DNA of 58,969 nt, taken from assembly GCF_000787835.1 (NCBI RefSeq), contig NZ_BBPP01000011.1:112708-171676 (forward strand), given 5' to 3'. Origin of the DNA: Streptacidiphilus melanogenes (lineage in GTDB: Bacteria; Actinomycetota; Actinomycetes; Streptomycetales; Streptomycetaceae). The notes beneath the pieces were generated by a model that was not told the DNA's origin, did not search any database, and saw only the letters and a program-made list of their open reading frames with translations. The position numbers were made by a program, and so were the translations under genes. Of the stretch, positions 24,321 to 31,253 are shown in pieces (the stretch's first letter is position 1; each line of letters starts with the position of its first letter).

Positions 24321-25438
24321 CCGGCCACGGCCTCGGACTGGCGGATCGCGATGGCGGCCGCGTCATCGCCCAGTCTTCCGCCGCAGTGGGCGAGCAGGTC
24401 TCGCCTCAGGTGCTGCAGCAGCGCCTCGGGGGCCTGGTCCGTCCACCGGCGGACACGTTCGGCCAAGGGGTAGAACTCCCCCACGCGGTTCCGGGCCTCG
24501 ACGACTCCGTCGGTGTACAGCAGCAGGGTGTCCCCGGCGCCGAAGGGGACGCTGTCCACGACGTACTCGGTCACCGCCAGCAGGTGCATGCCCAGCGGCG
24601 GGATCGGGTTGGCGCTGTCGAGGACGCGCACCTCGCCGTCGTGGATCAGCAGCGGCGGCGGGTGCCCGCAGTTGGTGATCTGCACGAAGGGCTCGTGGTT
24701 CGGGATGTGGAGCAGCAGCGCGGTGATGAAGTGTTCGGCCGCGTGGGCGTAGTCGTCGACGAAGTCGGCCAGGTAGCGGCTCACGCTGAGGTCGAGCGCC
24801 GCGGCGAGGTCGGGCAGTTTGGCGTGGCTGTCCGCGGCCTCGCGGAACGCGCCGATCAGCAGCGCCGACTCGCCGACGGCGGTCAGGCCCTTGCCCCGGA
24901 CATCCCCGATGATCATGCGGGTGCCCTGGTGGGTGCGCGTGGCCGTGTAGAGGTCGCCGCCGATCTCGGCCTGGTCGGCCGCGGCGAGGTAGAACGAGGC
25001 GACCCGCAGCCGACCGAGGCGGTTCGGCAACGGGCGCATCAGCGCACGCTGGGCCGCCTCGGATACCGACCGGATCTGCTCCAGCTCCTGCAGCCGCCGG
25101 TCACGGATCCTGGACGCCACCACCACCAGCGTGGACAGCGCGGTGGTGGCCATGATCTGGACGGCCTCCTCACGCTGGATGTCGAGGACGTCCAGGCGGG
25201 CGGCGATGAAGATCTGGGCGCAGACGGCCGCCAGCCCGACCACGGCCGTCAGCCAGGCTCCGCCGATCAGCGCCGCGATCAGGGGCGCCAGCACCAGCAG
25301 CACCCCGTAGTGCACGTCGTCGGGGGTCAGCACGTCGACGAGGGTGACCGCGACGACGAAAGCGAGCGGCACCAGGGCCAGCGCATGGCGGGGCCGCCAC
25401 GACGGCCACCGCGGGTGACTGCCCTTGCGTTCTGCCAC
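24308..25438 (-). CDS. Membrane SpoIIE/PP2C-type phosphatase
   Basis: A 376-residue protein taken from GTG 25438 (VAERKGSHPRWP); the open frame upstream looks non-coding. Residues about 18-105 carry three to four membrane helices (HALALVPLAFVVAVTLVDVL, GVLLVLAPLIAALIGGAWL, AVVGLAAVCAQIFIAA). A short coiled linker leads to a SpoIIE phosphatase (EIGGDLYTATRTHQGTRMII, GDVRGKG, LLLYTDGVVEARN, LGDDAAAIAIR). The family is common in Streptomyces and dephosphorylates anti-anti-sigma factors in response to membrane signals. It is divergent from the ABC-phosphatase-kinase fusion gene, with 167 bp between them, so both may answer a shared signal. Confidence 0.9.
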   Translation of the reverse strand: MAERKGSHPRWPSWRPRHALALVPLAFVVAVTLVDVLTPDDVHYGVLLVLAPLIAALIGGAWLTAVVGLAAVCAQIFIAARLDVLDIQREEAVQIMATTALSTLVVVASRIRDRRLQELEQIRSVSEAAQRALMRPLPNRLGRLRVASFYLAAADQAEIGGDLYTATRTHQGTRMIIGDVRGKGLTAVGESALLIGAFREAADSHAKLPDLAAALDLSVSRYLADFVDDYAHAAEHFITALLLHIPNHEPFVQITNCGHPPPLLIHDGEVRVLDSANPIPPLGMHLLAVTEYVVDSVPFGAGDTLLLYTDGVVEARNRVGEFYPLAERVRRWTDQAPEALLQHLRRDLLAHCGGRLGDDAAAIAIRQSEAVAGQRP

Positions 25439-25605
25439 ACGTCCACCATGCGCCCTCCGGATCGGCCGTTCCAGGCGACGAGGGGCTCCCGCGGGCGACC
25501 GCCAAGCCCCTCGGTCGCCCGAACAGCCCGGCGCGTGGGGGTCGGCTGCGCGGCCGCTTCGCGGGAGACTGGAGGGACTCGCACCGGGAGAGGACATCGC
25601 GCCGC

Positions 25606-27447
25606 ATGGCTGATTCACCGTTGCTGTCCCTGCGTGGCGTCTCCAAGCGCTTCGGCGCCGTGCGAGCACTCGTGGGCGTCGACCTCGACGTGAGAGCGGG
25701 CGAGGTGGTCGCGATCGTCGGCGAGAGCGGCGCCGGCAAGTCCACGCTGATCCGGGTGATGGCCGGCGTCGAGGCGCCTGACAGCGGCGACGCCCTGTGG
25801 CAGGGCGAGCCCCTGGACCTGCGCAAGCCGCGTGCGGTCCGACGGCTCGGCGTGGCCGCCGTGCACCAGGACCAGCAGCTGTGCCTCAACCTCGACGTGA
25901 TCTCCCAGCTCTTCCTGGGGCGGGAGCTGCGCCGCTTCGGGCTCCTCGACGAGGTCGGCATGGAGCAGCGGGCGCGTCGGCTGCTGGACTGCCTGCGGGT
26001 GCGCATCGCCGACCTGCGGGCGCCGCTGGCGGCGCTGACCGCCGCGGAGCGCCAGTCGATCGCGATCGCCGGGGCGCTGATCGACGATCCGGCGCTGCTC
26101 CTGCTGGACGAGCCCACCGCCGGGCTGGACCCGCAGCAGAGCGCGCTCCTGCTCCAGCTCGTCCGCCGGCTGCGCCGCAGCCGGCTGGGGATCGTCCTGG
26201 TCAGTCACAACATCGACGACGTGCTGGAGGTCGCCGACCGCGTCGCCGTGCTGCGGCTGGGCCGCAACGCGGGGGTCTTCGAGACCCGCTACGCCGGCCA
26301 GGAGCAGATCGTCTCGGCGGTCTCCGGCAACCAGATCCTCGCCGCCGCCCTGCAGCGCAGCCTGCTGCCCCTGGACCTGCCGAAGCTCGAGACGGTCGAC
26401 ACGGCCTTCCGCTACCTGCCGGCGCAGGCCGGGGCGGGCGGGGACTGGTTCGACGTCATCCCGCTGTCCGGCGCCCGGGTCGCGCTGGTCGTCGGGGACG
26501 TGGTCGGGCACGGTCTCAGCGCCGCCGCGACCATGGGGCGGCTGCGCACGGCCGTGCACAACGTGTCCCACCTGAACCTGCCTCCCGCCGAGTTGCTGGC
26601 CCACCTCGACGACGTGGTCAGCCGTCTCGACGAGGAACGCGGCGCGGCCGGAGGCCACAACGACATCATCGGCGCCACCTGCGTCTACGCCGTCTACGAT
26701 CCGGTGGCCCGACAGGTGGCGGTGGCACGGGCCGGGCACCTGCCGCCGCTGCTGGTCCAGCCGGACGGCCGGACGGCCTTCGCCGACGTCCCAGCCGGGC
26801 CGCCGCTCGGTCTCGGCGGGATGCCCTTCGAGGCGGTCGAGCTGCCGCTGCCGGACGGGGCTCAACTCCTGCTCTTCACCGACGGTCTGGTCGAGCGTCG
26901 GGACCGCGACATCGACGTCGGCCTGGACCTGCTGCTGCGGACGGTCCGTCAGGACGGGGACTCCTCCCCCGGGCGTCTGTGCGACGCGGTCATCTCGGCG
27001 CTGCTGCCCGCGGACGAGGCGGGCGAGGCGCCCGACGACGTCGCCCTGCTCGTCGCGCGGGCCCAGGGGCTTCCCGCCGACCACGTGGCCACCTTCGACG
27101 TCCCCGCCGACCCCGCCGAGGTCGCGGAGGTCCGGGCGAAGGCGACCCGCCAGCTGCACCGCTGGAACCTCGACGACCTCGCCTTCACGACCGAACTGAT
27201 CCTCAGCGAGCTGATCACCAACGCCATCCGCCACGGCCGCGGCCCGATCACGGTCCGGCTCCTCCGCTCACGCTCCCTGGTCTGCGAGGTCTCCGACGGC
27301 AGCAGCACGGCGCCGCACGTCCGCTACGCGGCGAGCACGGACGAGGGCGGTCGCGGCCTGTTCCTGGTGGCCCACATGTCGGAGCGCTGGGGCACCCGCT
27401 ACACCGACCGCGGAAAGATCATCTGGACGGAACAGCGGCTCCCCTGA
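25606..27447 (+). CDS. Fusion: sugar-type ABC ATPase + SpoIIE phosphatase + HATPase
   Basis: A 613-residue soluble protein of three domains. Residues 1-240 form an ABC ATPase of the RbsA half type: Walker A GESGAGKS (39-46), Q-loop HQDQQ (87-91), degenerate signature LTAAERQ (144-150), Walker B LLLLDEP (164-170) and switch His201. Residues 245-485 form a PP2C/SpoIIE phosphatase (GGDWFD 278-283, GDVVGHG 297-303, LLFTDGLVE 422-430, DDVALLV 477-483). Residues 490-613 form an RsbW-like HATPase (ELITNAIRHG 535-544, EVSDGS 561-566, GGRGLFLV 581-588). No permease or binding protein is nearby, so the ABC part is probably a nucleotide sensor or a regulator of the phosphatase/kinase switch rather than a transporter motor. 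The reading frame is uninterrupted and codon use is uniform. Confidence 0.92.
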   Translation: MADSPLLSLRGVSKRFGAVRALVGVDLDVRAGEVVAIVGESGAGKSTLIRVMAGVEAPDSGDALWQGEPLDLRKPRAVRRLGVAAVHQDQQLCLNLDVISQLFLGRELRRFGLLDEVGMEQRARRLLDCLRVRIADLRAPLAALTAAERQSIAIAGALIDDPALLLLDEPTAGLDPQQSALLLQLVRRLRRSRLGIVLVSHNIDDVLEVADRVAVLRLGRNAGVFETRYAGQEQIVSAVSGNQILAAALQRSLLPLDLPKLETVDTAFRYLPAQAGAGGDWFDVIPLSGARVALVVGDVVGHGLSAAATMGRLRTAVHNVSHLNLPPAELLAHLDDVVSRLDEERGAAGGHNDIIGATCVYAVYDPVARQVAVARAGHLPPLLVQPDGRTAFADVPAGPPLGLGGMPFEAVELPLPDGAQLLLFTDGLVERRDRDIDVGLDLLLRTVRQDGDSSPGRLCDAVISALLPADEAGEAPDDVALLVARAQGLPADHVATFDVPADPAEVAEVRAKATRQLHRWNLDDLAFTTELILSELITNAIRHGRGPITVRLLRSRSLVCEVSDGSSTAPHVRYAASTDEGGRGLFLVAHMSERWGTRYTDRGKIIWTEQRLP

Positions 27448-27588
27448 ACCCCGCCGCTCCCGCCCCGCGGTCTCACCTACGTTGGCCGCAGCCGACGTCG
27501 AGGGCCTGCTACGGACAGTCCGCCTGCGCTACGCTGCGCTCCAGACCATACGGAGCCCAGAGTTCCAAGCCGGCGAACCCCACGTGGA

Positions 27589-27608
27589 AACCCCAGAGAG
27601 CTGGGGTT
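27589..27608. promoter_or_regulatory. Stem-loop in the leader of the SnoaL-like gene
   Basis: Perfect 8-bp arms AACCCCAG (27589-27596) and CTGGGGTT (27601-27608) enclose AGAG. It is 33 nt upstream of the ATG at 27642 and about 140 nt after the previous stop. No T-run follows, so it is a leader hairpin or operator, or a weak terminator of the fusion gene. Confidence 0.4.
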
Positions 27609-27641
27609 CCGCGTCCCTCACCGCGCGTCGAGGATCGCGGT

Positions 27642-28100
27642 ATGGACACCAAGACCGACACCACCGAACAGAACACGATCGAGCAGAACAAGCAGGCGGT
27701 GACCGCGTTCATCGACGCCCTGTTTACCAGGGGCGACCTCGCGGCCGTCGACACCTGGCTCGCCGAGGACTTCGTCAACCATGATCCGCCTCTGGGTCTC
27801 GGTGCGGACCGGGAGGGCATGCGGGCCGCCGGAGCCATGTTCCGGGAAGCCTTCCCCGACTGGCACTCCGAGCTGGACTTCCTGGTCGGCGAGGGTGACC
27901 TCGTCGTCGAGCGGTTCACGGCCTCCGGCACCCAACGGGGCGAGGTGATGGGCGTCGCCGGAGACGGACGCACGGTGGTCCTCCAGGGGATCAACATCTT
28001 CCGGATCCGGGGCGGCCGCATCGTCGAGCGCTGGGGACGGCTGGACGACCTCGGCCTGCTGCGCCAGCTCGGGCTCGTGCCGGCGCCGACCCCGGCGTAG
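27642..28100 (+). CDS. SnoaL-like ester cyclase-fold protein
   Basis: A 152-residue protein from ATG 27642. After a polar N-terminus (MDTKTDTTEQNTIEQNKQAV) it shows the SnoaL/NTF2-like pattern: FIDALFTRGDLAAVDTWLAEDFVNHDP, REGMRAAGAMFREAFPDWHSELDFLVGEGDLVVERFTASGTQRGE, and a final INIFRIRGGRIVERWGRLDDLGLLRQLG. These small cone-shaped proteins cyclise polyketides or hydrolyse or bind small ligands; most single-gene members have no known substrate. It is followed 10 nt later by a GAF-LuxR regulator, so they probably share a transcript. Confidence 0.9.
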   Translation: MDTKTDTTEQNTIEQNKQAVTAFIDALFTRGDLAAVDTWLAEDFVNHDPPLGLGADREGMRAAGAMFREAFPDWHSELDFLVGEGDLVVERFTASGTQRGEVMGVAGDGRTVVLQGINIFRIRGGRIVERWGRLDDLGLLRQLGLVPAPTPA

Positions 28101-28110
28101 CGTCGGTGTC

Positions 28111-29205
28111 ATGGCCACCGGCCTTCGGGAACGACACGTCGAGCGGTTGATCGACTGCTGCTACACCGGTCTGGACGCGCCCGGGCTCACCGCCGAGGTG
28201 CTGCGCCGCCTGCCGGGGGTCCTTTCCGTCGAGGCGGCGTTCCTCGGCACCGTCGACCCGGCGACCCTGCTGTTCACGTCGGCGGTCGCCGAGGAGCCGC
28301 TGTCCGGCGTCACCCCGCTCTTCCTCGACAACGAGTTCGGACGCGACGACGTCAACAAGTTCGCCACGCTCGCCCGGGGGCCGAACACGGTGACGTCGCT
28401 GGACCGGGCCACCCGGGGTCGGCGCGCGGCCAGCGCCCGCTACCGGGAGTTCATGGCCGGTCTGGGGCTCGGGGACGAGCTCCGGGCCGCCCTGGTCGCG
28501 GGCCACGACTGCTGGGGCGTGCTGTGCCTGCACCGCGCGGACGCCGAGGCGGGCTTCTCCGGGCAGGACCTCGCCGTCCTCAGGAGGATCGCCCCGCACC
28601 TCGCCGAGGGACTGCGCCGCAGCGTCGTCCGGGGGACTGCGCCGCGCGGGGCTCCGGGGGCGTCGGGCGCGGGCGCCCCGGGCGTCATCGTGCTCGACAG
28701 GGACCTCACCGTGCTCTCGACCAGCGCCGAGGCGGAACGGTGGCTCGCCCGCATTCCGGGACCCCGGGTCCGTGGGCTGCCCCTGGCCGTCTACTCCGCG
28801 GCCGTGCGCCTGGCGTGGCCCGAGGACGCCCCGGGGCCGGGGGCCCAGGGGCCGAACGCGCCGGACCGCGCAGGCTCGGTGCGGCTGCGGACCGGCGACG
28901 GCCGCTGGCTGGCCCTGCACACCACCCGCCTGCGGGGTCCCGCCGGGGACCAGGTCTGCGTGCTGGTCGAACCCGCCCGCCCCGCCGAGGTCGGATCCCT
29001 GCTCCTGGCCGCCCACGGGCTCACCCCCGCGCAGCACCGGGTGACGGCCCTGGTCCTTCAAGGGTGCTCGACCAGGGAGATCGTGGCCCGGCTGCACGTG
29101 TCCGCCTACACCGTCCAGGAGCACCTGACGGCGGTCTTCGCCCGCTTCGGCGTGGGCAGCCGACGGGAGCTGATCACCGTCCTTCTCTCCGCGGGCGGGT
29201 CCTGA
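28111..29205 (+). CDS. GAF-like domain LuxR-family transcriptional regulator
   Basis: A 364-residue regulator. Residues about 10-175 look like a GAF-type sensory domain (DCWGVLCLHRADAEAGFSGQ, followed by DLAVLRRIAPHLAEGLRR). A second small sensory region contains GVIVLDRDLTVLSTSAEAERWL (PAS-like). The C-terminal helix-turn-helix is LTPAQHRVTALVLQGCSTREIVARLHVSAYTVQEHLTAVFARFGV, a GerE/LuxR type without receiver domain. It would bind DNA in response to an unknown small ligand. It lies 10 nt after the SnoaL-like gene and 124 nt before the exporter operon, whose promoter carries SARP-type boxes instead. Confidence 0.88.
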   Translation: MATGLRERHVERLIDCCYTGLDAPGLTAEVLRRLPGVLSVEAAFLGTVDPATLLFTSAVAEEPLSGVTPLFLDNEFGRDDVNKFATLARGPNTVTSLDRATRGRRAASARYREFMAGLGLGDELRAALVAGHDCWGVLCLHRADAEAGFSGQDLAVLRRIAPHLAEGLRRSVVRGTAPRGAPGASGAGAPGVIVLDRDLTVLSTSAEAERWLARIPGPRVRGLPLAVYSAAVRLAWPEDAPGPGAQGPNAPDRAGSVRLRTGDGRWLALHTTRLRGPAGDQVCVLVEPARPAEVGSLLLAAHGLTPAQHRVTALVLQGCSTREIVARLHVSAYTVQEHLTAVFARFGVGSRRELITVLLSAGGS

Positions 29206-29235
29206 GCCGCCGTCGCGGAGCACCGGCCTGGGGCT

Positions 29236-29308
29236 GTCAGCGGTTTGTCAGCGGAGGCTGTCAGCGTTTCGTCAGCGGCCTCGGGGCCGTATCAGCGCGG
29301 TGTCAGCG
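29236..29308 (+). promoter_or_regulatory. Three pairs of 11-bp-spaced GTCAGCG boxes (SARP-type site)
   Basis: The heptamer GTCAGCG starts at 29236, 29247, 29260, 29271 and 29302, and ATCAGCG at 29291. Within each pair the spacing is exactly 11 bp (29236/29247, 29260/29271, 29291/29302), one helical turn. Paired heptamers with 4-bp spacers upstream of a promoter are the hallmark of SARP/AfsR binding sites. The block ends 20 nt before the exporter ATP-binding gene at 29329, and an AfsR-like gene lies just beyond that operon. Confidence 0.75.
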
Positions 29309-29328
29309 GGGTCCCGCACCTTGAGGGC

Positions 29329-30348
29329 ATGACGCGAACCGACAAGAACCCCGAATCCGGCCGCCCGGTGGCCGTGTCCGTGCGGGGGCTGGTCAAGCAC
29401 TTCGGCGAGACCAAGGCACTCGACGGGGTGGACCTGGACGTGCACGAGGGCACGGTCCTCGGTGTCCTCGGCCCGAACGGCGCCGGCAAGACCACCCTCG
29501 TCCGCTGCCTGTCCACCCTGATCACCCCCGACGCCGGCCAGGCCGTCGTCGCCGGGTACGACGTGGTGCGGCAGCCCCGGCAGCTGCGCCGGGTGATCGG
29601 CCTGACCGGCCAGTACGCCTCGGTCGACGAGAAGCTCTCCGGCCGGGAGAACCTCTACCTCATCGGCCGACTGCTGGACCTGTCCCGCAAGGAGGCGCGC
29701 TCCCGCGCGGACGCGCTGCTCGAGCGCTTCTCGCTCACGGACGCCGCGACCCGTCCCGCCCGTACCTACTCCGGCGGCATGCGCCGCCGCCTCGACCTCG
29801 CCGCGTCGATGATCGGCCGCCCGCACGTGCTGTACCTGGACGAGCCGACGACCGGCCTCGACCCGCGCACCCGCAACGAGGTGTGGGCCGAGGTCACCGG
29901 CATGGTGCGTGACGGCGTGACGGTGCTGCTCACCACCCAGTACATGGAGGAGGCCGAGCAGCTGGCCTCTGAGCTGACCGTCATCGACCGCGGGCGGGTC
30001 ATCGCCAACGGCGGGATCGACGAGCTCAAGGCGAAGGTCGGCGGCCGTACCCTGCGGATCCGCCCGGCCGACCCGCGCGAGCTGCGCCCGCTGGCGGACG
30101 CCCTGGAGGAGCGCCGACTGGCCGGCGCCGGCGCGGTGATCGACCCCGAGTCGGGCGAGGTCCTCGTGCCGGTCGTCAGCGACGACCAGTTGACCGCAGC
30201 CGTCGGCGCGGTCACCGCCCGCGGCATCACCATCGGCTCGATCTCCGTCGAGCTGCCCAGCCTGGACGAAGTGTTCCTGTCCCTCACCGGCCAGAAGGCG
30301 TCCGCCCCGCAGCAGGCCGCGCGCGAGCTTGAGGAGGTCGCCGTATGA
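29329..30348 (+). CDS. ABC exporter ATP-binding subunit (DrrA type)
   Basis: A 339-residue ATPase from ATG 29329 (TTGAGGGC upstream). Walker A is GPNGAGKTT, signature YSGGMRRRLDLA, Walker B VLYLDEPTTGLD, followed by TTQYMEEAEQL. The C-terminal extension (IDELKAKVGGRTLRIRPADP...LPSLDEVFLSLTG) is diagnostic of the daunorubicin-resistance DrrA family. It powers export of a drug or self-made metabolite with the permease that overlaps its stop by ATGA. The six heptamer boxes upstream suggest activation by the neighbouring SARP regulator. Confidence 0.95.
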   Translation: MTRTDKNPESGRPVAVSVRGLVKHFGETKALDGVDLDVHEGTVLGVLGPNGAGKTTLVRCLSTLITPDAGQAVVAGYDVVRQPRQLRRVIGLTGQYASVDEKLSGRENLYLIGRLLDLSRKEARSRADALLERFSLTDAATRPARTYSGGMRRRLDLAASMIGRPHVLYLDEPTTGLDPRTRNEVWAEVTGMVRDGVTVLLTTQYMEEAEQLASELTVIDRGRVIANGGIDELKAKVGGRTLRIRPADPRELRPLADALEERRLAGAGAVIDPESGEVLVPVVSDDQLTAAVGAVTARGITIGSISVELPSLDEVFLSLTGQKASAPQQAARELEEVAV

Positions 30349-31181
30349 GCACCGCCACCCTGTCCCCCACGGCCCCCACGATCACGATCCAGGCCGACCC
30401 CAAGATCAGTCTGCGCGGCCATCTGCGCCACACCGGCGCACTGATCCGCCGCAACCTGCTGTGGATCAAGCAGGATCCGGAGTCCATGATGGACGCGGTC
30501 CTGATGCCCATCATCTTCACCCTGCTCTTCGTCTACGTCTTCGGCGGCTCGATCGGCCAGGCGCTCGGCGGCGGTCAGGCGGCGTACGTCCAGTACGTGA
30601 TCCCCGGCATGATCGCGATGATGAGCATGAACATCGCGCAGGGCGTCGGCACCGGCTTCAACGAGGACTTCAACAAGGGCATCATGGACCGCTTCCGGTC
30701 CCTGCCGATCGGACGCGGCTCCGTGCTGATCGCGAAGATCTCGGTGGAGCTGGTCCGTCTCCTCGTCGCCGTGACCATCCAGATGGTCGTCGCGCTCCTG
30801 GTCGGCTTCGACATCCACGGCCACTGGGGCGGCCTGCTCGGGGCCATCGGGCTGACCGCGCTGTTCGGCTCCGCCATCATGTGGATCTTCCTGGTCCTCG
30901 GTGTGACCATGAAGAACGCCCAGTCCGTCCAGGCGATGGGCTTCCTGGTGATGATGCCGCTGCAGTTCGGTTCGTCGATCTTCGCGCCGACCAACTCGAT
31001 GCCGGGCTGGCTGGAGAACTTCACCAAGTACAACCCGATGTCCGCCCTCGCGGACGCGTCCCGTGGCCTGATGACGGGCGGCCCCATCGGCCACGGCCTG
31101 ACCGTCACGCTCGCCTGGACCGCCGGACTGACGCTGGTCATGGCGCCGGTCGCGATCCGCAAGTTCACCAAGAAGGCCTGA
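30345..31181 (+). CDS. ABC-2 type exporter permease (DrrB type)
   Basis: A 278-residue membrane protein overlapping the ATPase gene by 4 nt. After a cytoplasmic N-terminus (LRHTGALIRRNLLWIKQDPE) it has six hydrophobic helices, among them MDAVLMPIIFTLLFVYVFGG, YVQYVIPGMIAMMSMNIAQG, LLGAIGLTALFGSAIMWIFL and MGFLVMMPLQFGSSIFAPTN. The ABC-2 signature around FNPMSALADASRGLM-like residues (KYNPMSALADASRGLMTGG) is present. It forms the export channel with the DrrA-like subunit. The cargo is unknown; the exporter has no biosynthetic genes beside it. Confidence 0.95.
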   Translation: MSTATLSPTAPTITIQADPKISLRGHLRHTGALIRRNLLWIKQDPESMMDAVLMPIIFTLLFVYVFGGSIGQALGGGQAAYVQYVIPGMIAMMSMNIAQGVGTGFNEDFNKGIMDRFRSLPIGRGSVLIAKISVELVRLLVAVTIQMVVALLVGFDIHGHWGGLLGAIGLTALFGSAIMWIFLVLGVTMKNAQSVQAMGFLVMMPLQFGSSIFAPTNSMPGWLENFTKYNPMSALADASRGLMTGGPIGHGLTVTLAWTAGLTLVMAPVAIRKFTKKA

Positions 31182-31253
31182 CCGGCCGCACCCGGGTCCG
31201 CGACGGGCCGCGTCGGTCCGGGTCGGATCCGCGTCGGCCCGCATCGGTCCGCG

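Noticed and set aside
24023-25693. 556-codon forward frame over the phosphatase gene
   Set aside because: Low-complexity Gly/Arg/Val/Gln composition and complete overlap with a gene having clear PP2C motifs on the other strand.
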